Made by a program: the position numbers and the translations under genes. Positions 29,994-38,211 of a stretch of DNA of 64,000 bases are shown here, in pieces. The notes below the pieces were generated by a model. That model did not search any database, had not been told where the DNA came from, and saw nothing but the letters and a program-made list of their open reading frames with translations. Origin of the DNA: Paracoccus sp. R12_2. Its GTDB lineage: Bacteria > Pseudomonadota > Alphaproteobacteria > Rhodobacterales > Rhodobacteraceae. The stretch spans positions 62,001 to 126,000 of the forward strand of contig NZ_JAGHRA010000005.1 in assembly GCF_017744015.1 (NCBI RefSeq). Reading direction: 5' to 3'. Every line of letters begins with the position of its first letter. Position 1 is the first letter of the stretch.

Positions 29994-31497
29994 CCGGGTG
30001 TCGAGGCTTGGCATCGTCGCGGGGTTTCTGGCGGTCGCGGCGCTGTGCCTGCCCTTCGCCGATCTGCAGCAGGCCGGACACGACCCGTGGGCGGCGCTGG
30101 GGCGCATGGCCGCCGGGTTCCTGCGGCCCGATTTCGGTGCCGTCGAACAGATTTTCCGCTCGGTCGCGCTGACCATCGCCTTTGCGGTCGCGGGTGTCGT
30201 GGCGGGCGGCCTTGCTGGCCTGCTGATGGCACCATTCTATCGGTTTCGCGTGGTGCGCTGGACCTGCATCGCGCTGCGGTCCGTGCACGAGCTGTTCTGG
30301 GCGCTGATGCTGATGCAGGTGACCGGAATGGGTGTCGCCACCGGCGTTCTGGCCATCGCGCTGCCCTATGCGGGCATCTTCGCCAAGGTTCTGTCCGAAA
30401 TCCTGGACGAGGCCGATCCGCGCCCTTCGGAATGGCTGGGATGCAGGGTGGATCCGCTCAGCCGGTTCCTTTGGGCGCGCGCACCGCTGGCCCGGCCCGA
30501 GATGGTGAACTATGCGCTTTATCGCCTGGAATGCGGGCTGCGGTCGTCGGCTGTTCTGGGCTTTATCGGTCTGCCCACGCTGGGGTTCCAACTGGACAGC
30601 TTCTTCAAGCAGGGCGAATACGGCGCGGCGGGGGCGATCATGGTGATCTACATCGCGCTGATCGCCTCGGTCCGTGTCTGGATGCGCCCGCGACTTGTCT
30701 GGCTGTGGCTGATCGCTGCCGTCGCGATGCTGGCGCAGGTCAAGGCGCCACCGATGGGGGCGGGGGTTCTTTGGCGGTTCCTGACACAGGATATCGTGCC
30801 CGCGCCCTTGCGGCAGGGCGATCCGGCAGGACTGTGGCCGTGGCTGTCCGAACTGATGCAGGACGCGATCCTGCCGGGACTGTTCGCGACGATGCTGGTC
30901 GCGCAGCTGGCGCTTGTTCTGGCCGGTCTGATCGCGTTCCTCGCCCAATCGCTGATCGTGCCGCGCGTGACCGGTCGCGCGGGTGCCATGCTGGGCCATC
31001 TGGTGCTGGTGATCCTGCGCAGCTTTCCCGAATACATGCTGGCCTATCTGTTCCTGCAGGTCTTCGGGCCGTCCATGCTGCCCGCGATCCTTGCGCTGGG
31101 TCTGCATAACGGTGCAATCATCGGGCACCTGCTGGGGCGGCAGGCCGCCGGGTTGGCCCTGCGCCCCGACGCCCCGACCGGCCTGACCCTGTGGGGGTGG
31201 GAAATCGTGCCGCGCCTGTTCGGCCAGTTCGTCGCGCTGTGTCTTTACCGGTGGGAAATCATCATCCGCGAAAGTGCCATCTTGGGCATTCTGGGGATCG
31301 CCACGTTGGGTTTCTATCTGGACGACGCCATCGCGGAACTGCGGCTGGATCGCGCGGTTGCGATCCTTGTCGCGACCGGACTTGTGACTGCTGGCATCGA
31401 CACGCTGTCGCGCAAGCTGCGGGCAAGCCTTGGTGCGGGTCATTTGCGAACCCGACTGCGCAGGAACGAGGGCGGCAATCTTGCCGCCGCGATCTGA
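29983..31497 (+). CDS. PhnE-like permease, two fused permease domains
   Basis: 504 residues, about twice the usual PhnE size: two BPD_transp_1 permease domains in tandem (about residues 50-240 and 290-490), so a single chain can supply both halves of the channel. About twelve hydrophobic helices are seen. The last codons contain an 8-bp inverted repeat (31471-31478 and 31481-31488). Completes the importer with the preceding binding protein and ATPase. Confidence 0.82.
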   Translation: MRADRVSRLGIVAGFLAVAALCLPFADLQQAGHDPWAALGRMAAGFLRPDFGAVEQIFRSVALTIAFAVAGVVAGGLAGLLMAPFYRFRVVRWTCIALRSVHELFWALMLMQVTGMGVATGVLAIALPYAGIFAKVLSEILDEADPRPSEWLGCRVDPLSRFLWARAPLARPEMVNYALYRLECGLRSSAVLGFIGLPTLGFQLDSFFKQGEYGAAGAIMVIYIALIASVRVWMRPRLVWLWLIAAVAMLAQVKAPPMGAGVLWRFLTQDIVPAPLRQGDPAGLWPWLSELMQDAILPGLFATMLVAQLALVLAGLIAFLAQSLIVPRVTGRAGAMLGHLVLVILRSFPEYMLAYLFLQVFGPSMLPAILALGLHNGAIIGHLLGRQAAGLALRPDAPTGLTLWGWEIVPRLFGQFVALCLYRWEIIIRESAILGILGIATLGFYLDDAIAELRLDRAVAILVATGLVTAGIDTLSRKLRASLGAGHLRTRLRRNEGGNLAAAI

Positions 31498-31596
31498 CGC
31501 GCTTGACCACCGCAGCCGAACGGGTCTTCCTTATCTCGGGTTCGTGGCTGGGTCGTGATGGACGGGCCATTTTTTGAGTGAGGCGGGGAGGATGGA

Positions 31597-32727
31597 ATGA
31601 ACGTAAATCCTAGGATCCGGTGGACGGTTCTGGCTGCGTCGCTGATCTGGTCCGCGCCAGCGGCGGCGGATCAGCCGATGCTGAACGAGGCAGTGGATTT
31701 CGGCGGACAGGTCCTGTGGCTGGAACTGGGCACGCCAGCCCTGATCCTTGCCGTGACGCAGGACGGCGACCGTCGCATCGCGGGCTTCGGCGAGGCCGCG
31801 CCGGGGCAGGCCGCGCCCGATGGTGGAACGCTGATGCGGGTGGGGTCTATCACCAAGGTGTTCACGGGCGCGATGTTGGCACAGATGACCGCCGAAGGAG
31901 AGGTCAGCCTGACCGATCGCTTGGCCGATCATCTGGACTGGCCCGATATCGATGCGACCGACGGACCCGCGATCCGCCTGATCGATCTTGCGACGCATGG
32001 TGCCGGGCTGCCGCGCGAGGCCGACCGCGAGCCCGGTCCGGAAGACGACCCCTTCGCCACGCTGACCGAGACGGCCTACCGCAAGGCGATTTCAGACCAG
32101 CCGCGACTTTTTGCGCCGGGCAGTGGCATCAGCTACTCGAACATGGGATTCGATCTGCTGGCCATGACCTTGGGGCAGGTGGGCGGGCAAGCCTATCGCG
32201 ATCTTCTTCGAACACGGCTTCTGGACCCGATCGGCCTGAAGAACACCGTCTTTGCCCCGCGCGAACACGACCGGCTGATGCAAGGCCACGGATTCCAGGG
32301 CGAGGCGTTGCCCGATATTCCCACGACCTCCGTCATGTCCGGGGCCAGCGGGCTGTATTCGACCGCCGACGACATGCTGACATGGCTGGAATGGCATCTG
32401 GCGGAGGATGCCGCCACGCTGACAGAGGCGCGGCTTCTGGATCACGCCGCCTGGGTGCCGCGTGATGGTCGAAGCCCGGTCTTCGCGATGGACGAATCCG
32501 GCCATATGGACGCGATGGGGCTGGGCTGGGTGATCATGCGGCCGGATGCCGGACGACCGCTGATCCTGCAAAAGGCCGGTGGGCTGCAGGGGATGTTTGT
32601 CTATCACGCTTTCGCCCCGGCCCACGATATCGGGGTGTTCGTCGCGATAAATCAGTTCGATTTCGACGCATCTCTGGCCATTGCGGCATTCGCGAACGAC
32701 CTGATCGCGCAGCTTGCGGGGCGTTGA
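31597..32727 (+). CDS. Serine hydrolase of the beta-lactamase/AmpH family
   Basis: 376 residues with a Sec signal peptide (cut near residue 24). Class C-type active site: Ser84-x-x-Lys87 (GSITK), Tyr180-Ser-Asn182 (YSN), and a late glycine-rich KAGGLQG replacing KTG. Such periplasmic enzymes cut D-Ala peptides or small esters; AmpH of E. coli is the nearest characterised type I can name. A GGGAGG site is 5 nt upstream. Single gene, convergent with the NUDIX gene. True beta-lactamase activity is not implied. Confidence 0.75.
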   Translation: MNVNPRIRWTVLAASLIWSAPAAADQPMLNEAVDFGGQVLWLELGTPALILAVTQDGDRRIAGFGEAAPGQAAPDGGTLMRVGSITKVFTGAMLAQMTAEGEVSLTDRLADHLDWPDIDATDGPAIRLIDLATHGAGLPREADREPGPEDDPFATLTETAYRKAISDQPRLFAPGSGISYSNMGFDLLAMTLGQVGGQAYRDLLRTRLLDPIGLKNTVFAPREHDRLMQGHGFQGEALPDIPTTSVMSGASGLYSTADDMLTWLEWHLAEDAATLTEARLLDHAAWVPRDGRSPVFAMDESGHMDAMGLGWVIMRPDAGRPLILQKAGGLQGMFVYHAFAPAHDIGVFVAINQFDFDASLAIAAFANDLIAQLAGR

Positions 32728-32735
32728 TCGCTTCG

Positions 32736-33434
32736 TCAGGCGATCTGGGAAAATCGCGGTGCAGCACCGCGATTATCGAAGAACGGCACGGTGTCGGCCT
32801 GCGGCAATGGCGCGTGATAAGGCACCGCCCCGGCCAGTTCGGCGATTTCCGCCAGAACCACCTCGGTGATGAACGGCAGGTCCAGCGCGCGGGCGTCGGA
32901 CAGCGGAACCCAGTGCAGATGCGAAAGCTCGTCACACGCGCGGCTGAAATCATCCGGATCGCCGCAGATCGTCGCGGCATCGGCAAGAAAGAAGCGCGCG
33001 TCGAACCGGCGGGGGCGACCCGGCGGCGTGATCGCGCGAAAGACATACTGCAGGCCCGAGGCGTCTGGGCTTATCCCGGTATCGGCATATCCCGGCCAGC
33101 CGCAACGTGGTCCCGCGTCGCAGCCGATCAGCAGTCCTGTCTCTTCCGCCAGTTCGCGCAGCGCGGCGGCGGCGATCGCGTGGGGGTCCGCACAGGCGTC
33201 GCCGCGCGGGTCGCACAGCAGACGGCTGCGATGCGGCTCGGTCAGACCGTGCGCCATCGGCGCGGTGGCGTCGGTTGCGTCGACGGCGCCGCCCGGAAAC
33301 ACATATTTCGATGGCATGAATACCGCAGACGCGCCGCGCATTCCCATCAGAACCGCGCCGCCGCCCGCGTCGCGCCGCAGCAGGATCATCGTCGCGGCAT
33401 CCCGGATCGGCATGTCCGGCGTCTGCATCGTCAT
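32736..33434 (-). CDS. NUDIX hydrolase
   Basis: 232 residues. The Nudix box is split by an insertion: GGAV near residue 48, then the REXXEE core (RELAEETGL, about residues 93-101). This long form resembles the NUDT7/NUDT19 group, which act on CoA or related compounds, but the substrate is not known here. Its ATG overlaps the stop of the DUF983 gene (ATGA), so the two are co-translated. Confidence 0.8.
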   Translation of the reverse strand: MTMQTPDMPIRDAATMILLRRDAGGGAVLMGMRGASAVFMPSKYVFPGGAVDATDATAPMAHGLTEPHRSRLLCDPRGDACADPHAIAAAALRELAEETGLLIGCDAGPRCGWPGYADTGISPDASGLQYVFRAITPPGRPRRFDARFFLADAATICGDPDDFSRACDELSHLHWVPLSDARALDLPFITEVVLAEIAELAGAVPYHAPLPQADTVPFFDNRGAAPRFSQIA

Positions 33435-33847
33435 GATGAGGCGGGCTCGGCCGCGTCACCGAAACCATGCATGCGCCGCGCCCATTGCAGCCCGATCATC
33501 GCACCCTTGATGCGCGGCAGCAGCAGCAGCGACAGGACAATGGCACCCAGCCCGAAGGTCATGATCATCGTCATTGCCGAAGGGCGCCACGCGATGAAGC
33601 TGGCCAGCAGGATCGGGGCGCCAAGATGCGACACCAGCAGGATCGTCAGATAGGCCGGTCCGTCATCGGCACGCTGGTGGTGCATCGCCTCGCCACAGGA
33701 AGGGCAATGGTCTGCCACTTTCAGATAACCCTGAAACAGTTTTCCCTCGCCGCAGGCGGGACATCGGCCACGCGTCCCGCGCAGCATTGCCTGCCCGGTC
33801 GGACGCTCGGCGTCCGCCGTGTTCGTGGAAAGCTGCGATTGCGTCAT
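33431..33847 (-). CDS. DUF983 zinc-ribbon membrane protein
   Basis: 138 residues. A zinc-ribbon (CPACGEG and CPSCGEA, about residues 30-53) is followed by two transmembrane helices (about residues 68-88 and 92-112). DUF983 proteins are common in alphaproteobacteria; their function is unknown. Coupled to the NUDIX gene by a 4-nt overlap. Confidence 0.78.
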   Translation of the reverse strand: MTQSQLSTNTADAERPTGQAMLRGTRGRCPACGEGKLFQGYLKVADHCPSCGEAMHHQRADDGPAYLTILLVSHLGAPILLASFIAWRPSAMTMIMTFGLGAIVLSLLLLPRIKGAMIGLQWARRMHGFGDAAEPASS

Positions 33848-33953
33848 GCGCTGCTCCGTCTGGACCGGGATCCCGTTCGGTGCCCGTTTCCGTCAATCTA
33901 GTGCCGGAACAGGCTTTCCGCCAGTCCTGACGGCACACAGGTATCGGCGGCAC

Positions 33954-35348
33954 TCAGACCGCGTGTTCGGCCTGCGCCAGCATGACCCGGTTCCGCCCCA
34001 GCGCCTTGGCCGACATCAACGCACGATCCGCGCGTTCCAGCGACATCTCGGCAAGACGTTCGGGCTGAAAGGTCGCAGAGACGCAGCGACCGATCGCGAC
34101 GCCTGCGGAAAGTGTTATTCCGACATGCCCGCCACCCGACAGATCCGACAGCGCGACGGGGCGTGCTTCGACTACCCGACGCACCTCTTCGGCGCGGGTC
34201 CAGGCTTCGCGCTCGCCCATTCCGGGCAGGACCGCCAGAAATTCTTCGCCGCCGAGGCGCGCGGTGATCCCACTGCTGCCGATCACGGCCTCAAGGCGGG
34301 CCGCCACATCGCGCAGAACGGCATCGCCTGCCGCATGACCGTGACTGTCGTTGATCCGCTTGAAGCGATCCAGATCCAGCGCCATGACGGCGAAGCTGTC
34401 CTTTTCCCGCAAGGCGTCGCGGGCGATCTCGGTCAGACGTGGCAGGGCGTAGCGGCGGTTGTACAGCCCGGTGAGGGGGTCGGTCATGGCCCACAATCTG
34501 TTGCGCAACGCGTCTGCCCGGCGCTGATCGCTCTGCTTCTTGCGGGCCAGCTGCATCTGCAAGGCCAACGCGGCAACCTCTACGCCCGGCTCGCCGCCCA
34601 GGTCGATGGGCAAAACCTCGCCCGCACCCAGATCCAGCGCGATCGCGGCCAGCTCGGCCCGATGGGGTCCGGTCGCGATCACGAAGGCGGCATCGCGCGA
34701 GCCTGACCGGGACCGCAGTTCGGACAGCAGCCGCAACCCGTCGCCCCGCGTCTCGATATCCGCGGCGATCAGATACAGATCGGCGGCGCGACCCGCAGCG
34801 GCGGCGGCCAGCGCTTCTTCGGTGTTGCAGATGCTGAAGCGGCTGTTCAAGCGACGTTGCAGCAGGTGCCGCCACAGCAGTGCCCGTGCTGCGCAATCGG
34901 CGACCAGCGTGACGCCGGATGTAACCGGCTGACCCGTGAATTCTGCCTGTGCTTCGGCCATTGACCGCTGCGGTTCGTGGCCGGCGCTTGTATCTCGCAG
35001 CAGCCCCCTGATCCGGGCCAGCAGCACCTGTTCCTCGACCGTTGGGTCAAGCACCGCTGCGGCACCCGCCCTCAGTGCGGGCAGCATCGCGGTCTTGCCG
35101 GCAAGCATCAGAACAGGGATCCGGGCAAGGTCGCGGTCGCGGGCCAGTTCCTCGCAGATCTGGACGGGGTACCGGTCGACGAAGCCGCCTCCCAGGATGA
35201 TCATGTCCGGACGCGCGGCGCGCGCCTGCTGCAGAAGCTGGGTGTACGTCCCCGCTGTCACCACATCATGGCAAGCGGCAGCCAGGCGCACCTTCAGGGT
35301 GATGCGGTTGGTGGCCATCCCATCTGCGACAAGGATGCGTGCGGTCAT
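33954..35348 (-). CDS. PleD-like response regulator diguanylate cyclase
   Basis: 464 residues: receiver-like domain 1 (about 1-120), receiver-like domain 2 (about 150-275) and a GGDEF domain (about 295-460) with an active-type GGEEF motif. In the first receiver the phosphoacceptor Asp is Gly53 (IILGGGF) and the acidic pair is Asp9-Gly10, so normal phosphorylation is unlikely. The RxxD inhibitory site expected upstream of GGEEF is absent (Gly-Ser-Ser-Gly). It probably makes c-di-GMP without the usual feedback or phospho-switch. Start at 35348 gives the PleD-like N-terminus MTARILVAD. Divergent from the DUF3572 gene, as often seen in Rhodobacterales. Confidence 0.85.
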   Translation of the reverse strand: MTARILVADGMATNRITLKVRLAAACHDVVTAGTYTQLLQQARAARPDMIILGGGFVDRYPVQICEELARDRDLARIPVLMLAGKTAMLPALRAGAAAVLDPTVEEQVLLARIRGLLRDTSAGHEPQRSMAEAQAEFTGQPVTSGVTLVADCAARALLWRHLLQRRLNSRFSICNTEEALAAAAAGRAADLYLIAADIETRGDGLRLLSELRSRSGSRDAAFVIATGPHRAELAAIALDLGAGEVLPIDLGGEPGVEVAALALQMQLARKKQSDQRRADALRNRLWAMTDPLTGLYNRRYALPRLTEIARDALREKDSFAVMALDLDRFKRINDSHGHAAGDAVLRDVAARLEAVIGSSGITARLGGEEFLAVLPGMGEREAWTRAEEVRRVVEARPVALSDLSGGGHVGITLSAGVAIGRCVSATFQPERLAEMSLERADRALMSAKALGRNRVMLAQAEHAV

Positions 35349-35471
35349 CGGACGTGTCGCCCTCTTTACAAGCGTTGCTTCCAGGCTGAACCCTTTCAGC
35401 AAATACTTAACAAACGGTTTCCGGCCGGATCTCATGAGCCGATTTCCGCTTAGACCACGAAGAGGTGAACG

Positions 35472-35762
35472 ATGAGCTTCAACCATTCAGCCGCGCGACA
35501 TCTGGCGACCGACGCGCTGCTGTACATCCTCGAACAACCTGATCTGGCGTCGGGCTTCATGAATGCGACGGGGCTGAGGCCTGACGACCTGCGTGCTCTT
35601 GCCGACACGCCAGAGCTTGGGCTGCATGTCCTGGATTTTCTTCTTGAAGATGATTCGCGCGTGGTCGAAGCCGCGTCGTCGATGTCGATGCGACCACAGG
35701 ACTTGCTTGCGGCACGAACGGCGATCGCGGGACCGGGCAGCTATGGCTGGGAAGCGGACTGA
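35472..35762 (+). CDS. DUF3572 family protein
   Basis: 96 residues, acidic, all-helical in appearance, with the family core TGLRPDDLR...LDFLLEDD. Function unknown. It is commonly beside pleD-like genes in Rhodobacterales, as here (divergent, sharing a 123-bp promoter gap). Confidence 0.75.
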   Translation: MSFNHSAARHLATDALLYILEQPDLASGFMNATGLRPDDLRALADTPELGLHVLDFLLEDDSRVVEAASSMSMRPQDLLAARTAIAGPGSYGWEAD

Positions 35763-35846
35763 CCGGTGGCAGGCGGCGTTTCCTGCCTCTGTTAGAAACT
35801 TGTTCATCTTTCTGCGCTACCTGCGGGAGGCGAGCAGAGGTGACGA

Positions 35847-36443
35847 ATGCAAAGGCTGGTAGTTCGGGCGATCGAAGAATTCCTGCGTGACACCCATGGA
35901 GATGCGCTGTGGACGTGGGTCGTCGCGGACTGCGACGCGCGGGCACGGGACGGCGTGACAGGTTCGGAACCTGTGCCGCGCGATCGAGAGCGACAGATCC
36001 ATCAACTGTTGTCGGTGACCGCAGAACGGCTTCGAAGGCCGGTCGGCGAGTTGCTCGAGGACATGGGCGCCTGGCTGGCGAGTCGAGAGGCAATCCGGCG
36101 TCTGTTGCGCTTTTCGGGGCGTGATTTCAGGGACTTCCTCATGCGGTTGGAAGAACTGCCCGGACGGGCACATTTCGTCATTCCGGATCTGGCCATGCCG
36201 CAGATCAAGATCACGTTGCAGTCCAATCAATCGCTGCGACTGTCTTTTCCGCGTTCCGCGCCCGGCTGGTCCGAGATTCTGGCAGGGGTTTTGCGCGTCA
36301 TGGCAGACGACTATGGCACGCTGGCGCTGATCGAGGTCAATGGTGATGAAGTCCATGTCCAGATCTCGGACGATGCGTTTGCCGAGGGGCGAGAGTTTCG
36401 TCTGGTTGGTGATCGTGCTGCCGACATGGCGACGCCCCGATGA
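35847..36443 (+). CDS. H-NOX (haem NO-binding) family protein with altered haem pocket
   Basis: 198 residues with the H-NOX fold order: N-terminal VVRAIEEFLRDTHGD, central LRFSGRDFRDFL, C-terminal ILAGVLRVMADDYG. The residue aligning with the proximal haem histidine (about 102-105 in the family) is Pro105 (LEELPGR), and the YxSxR propionate motif reads as Leu-Ser-Phe-Pro-Arg, keeping only the Arg. Haem binding of the usual kind is therefore doubtful; His109 nearby could substitute. Its stop overlaps the next gene (ATGA), so it likely controls that cyclase. Confidence 0.75.
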   Translation: MQRLVVRAIEEFLRDTHGDALWTWVVADCDARARDGVTGSEPVPRDRERQIHQLLSVTAERLRRPVGELLEDMGAWLASREAIRRLLRFSGRDFRDFLMRLEELPGRAHFVIPDLAMPQIKITLQSNQSLRLSFPRSAPGWSEILAGVLRVMADDYGTLALIEVNGDEVHVQISDDAFAEGREFRLVGDRAADMATPR

Positions 36444-37456
36444 CGCATCGGGAACAGATCCTTGGACTGGAGATGGGGGCCTTGAAGGCGCTGTTGCCCA
36501 TGCATCTTTGGATGACGGCTGATGGCACGATCTTGTCGACCGGGCCGACCCTGGCCAAGATCATCGGCGGCGGGGAACATCTTGGTGATCTGTTCCAGAA
36601 CGGGCGTGCCGGTGATACCGGCACGCTGCTGGATCGGATCGACGCCGCCGCAGAAAACGGCGATCGTCTGTTTCTGCGGATGCGACAAGCGCCGCACCTG
36701 AATCTCAGGGGCAATGCGGTTCGCGCGCAATCTGGAACGGTGTTGCTGAATCTTGGCTTCGGGATCGAAATCTACGACGCGGTGCGCATTGCGGGGCTGA
36801 CGGATGCGGATTTCGCGCCGCCCGAACTGGCCATGGAACTGCTGTTCATGCGCGAGGCGATCGGGGGCGTTCTGGGCGAGTTATCGCGTTTCAACAGCCA
36901 GTTGGAGGCGGCGCGCGAGGCCGCCGAGGTTCAGGCCCATACCGATCCGCTGACCGGATTGCGCAACCGAAGGGGGCTGGAACTGGCACTCGGCAACGCG
37001 CTGCGGCTGGCGCGGGACGGTGACGCCACGGGGAAGGGCACGGGTTTTGCGCTGGCGCATCTGGATCTGGATCATTTCAAACAGGTGAATGATCTTCTGG
37101 GGCATGCGGCAGGCGATCTGGTCTTGCGGCACGTTGCCCGGGTCCTGCAAGAGGTGACTCGCAGCGACGATACGGCAGCCAGAATCGGTGGCGATGAATT
37201 CGTCCTGATCCTGAAAGGGCTTGAGGATCCGGACATGTTGAAGCGTCTGGCCGCACGGATCATCGCGGGAATCGAGGCCGCGCTTGACCAGCAAGAGGAT
37301 TGCGGCGTTTCGGCCAGCATGGGGATCGTGCTGTCACGGTTCTACAAGAACCTGTCCGCCGAACGGATGCTGGCCGATTCCGATGCTGCCCTGTATCGGT
37401 CGAAACGCGACGGCAGGGCGCGCGTCACAATTATCGACGCGCCCGGTGCCGATTGA
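36440..37456 (+). CDS. HNOBA-GGDEF diguanylate cyclase coupled to the H-NOX protein
   Basis: 338 residues. An N-terminal region resembling the H-NOX-associated PAS-like domain (about 1-140) and a coiled-coil linker precede a GGDEF domain (about 165-330) with an intact GGDEF motif and an RxxD inhibitory site (RSDD) at the right spacing. It should make c-di-GMP and be feedback-inhibited. Translationally coupled to the H-NOX-like gene, the standard arrangement of NO-responsive c-di-GMP control. Confidence 0.87.
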   Translation: MTHREQILGLEMGALKALLPMHLWMTADGTILSTGPTLAKIIGGGEHLGDLFQNGRAGDTGTLLDRIDAAAENGDRLFLRMRQAPHLNLRGNAVRAQSGTVLLNLGFGIEIYDAVRIAGLTDADFAPPELAMELLFMREAIGGVLGELSRFNSQLEAAREAAEVQAHTDPLTGLRNRRGLELALGNALRLARDGDATGKGTGFALAHLDLDHFKQVNDLLGHAAGDLVLRHVARVLQEVTRSDDTAARIGGDEFVLILKGLEDPDMLKRLAARIIAGIEAALDQQEDCGVSASMGIVLSRFYKNLSAERMLADSDAALYRSKRDGRARVTIIDAPGAD

Positions 37457-37590
37457 CTGGCGTGTCTTATGCAAGCACGCTCGGTTACGGTCCAAGGATC
37501 GCCATAGACGATCGGGCAAGTTGCGGAACATATCCTGCTTACCTTGGCGGGCCAGTTGGCTTGGCCGATGCGATGATCTAATCCTTGGAA

Positions 37591-38211
37591 ATGGCGACAG
37601 GATTTCCAATGGCGCACGCGGGTATGCGGATCGGAGTTCTGGGCGGATCGTTCGATCCTGCCCATTGCGGGCATGTCGATATATCCCGCTTTGCAAAACA
37701 CCGCTTCGGGCTTGACCGGATCTGGTGGATGCTCTCTCCGGGAAATCCGCTCAAGTCGCGCGGTCCGGCGCCGTTGCAGGACCGGATCGGCGCGGCAAGG
37801 CGATTGCTGCACGATCCCGATATCGTGGTAACGGATGTCGAGGCGCGACTCGGCACCCGAATGACCGCTGACACGATCAGCGAATTGCAGCGCCGCTATC
37901 CCGGGGTCCGGTTCGTCTGGCTGATGGGATCCGACAATCTGGTCCAGTTCGACCGGTGGGACCGCTGGCGGCAGATTGCGGCTTCGGTGCCGATCGGCGT
38001 CCTGTCACGGCCCGGATCGCGTGTGGCCGCCCGTCACGCGCCAGCCGCGCAGATCATGCGCCGCTGGCGATTGCCGCAATTCCGTGCCGGTGAACTTGCG
38101 ATGTGCGACCCGCCGGCCTGGGTTCTGGTCAACCTGCCGATGTCGCCGCAGTCGTCGACCGCCATTCGAGCGGCCCGAAACGAGTTGAAGCCAGACGGAG
38201 GGGCGGAATAA
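37591..38211 (+). CDS. nadD: Nicotinate-nucleotide adenylyltransferase
   Basis: 206 residues from the ATG at 37591. It transfers AMP from ATP to nicotinate mononucleotide in NAD synthesis. The nucleotidyltransferase motif GGSFDPAHCGH and the C-terminal SPQSSTAIR (ISSTxIR-like) are present. A start at 37609 has a better ribosome binding site (AGGA) and would remove six residues; family N-termini carry a GFP segment, which favours 37591. Overlaps the next gene by one base. Confidence 0.9.
   Translation: MATGFPMAHAGMRIGVLGGSFDPAHCGHVDISRFAKHRFGLDRIWWMLSPGNPLKSRGPAPLQDRIGAARRLLHDPDIVVTDVEARLGTRMTADTISELQRRYPGVRFVWLMGSDNLVQFDRWDRWRQIAASVPIGVLSRPGSRVAARHAPAAQIMRRWRLPQFRAGELAMCDPPAWVLVNLPMSPQSSTAIRAARNELKPDGGAE

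Noticed and set aside
31471..31488. Terminator at the end of the PhnE-like gene
   Set aside because: The 8-bp inverted repeat lies inside the coding end and no T-run follows; it may be coincidental.
31597..32727. Antibiotic-resistance beta-lactamase
   Set aside because: SxxK and YxN motifs are shared by many peptidoglycan and ester hydrolases; KTG is replaced and the chain is closer to AmpH-like proteins, so resistance is not implied.
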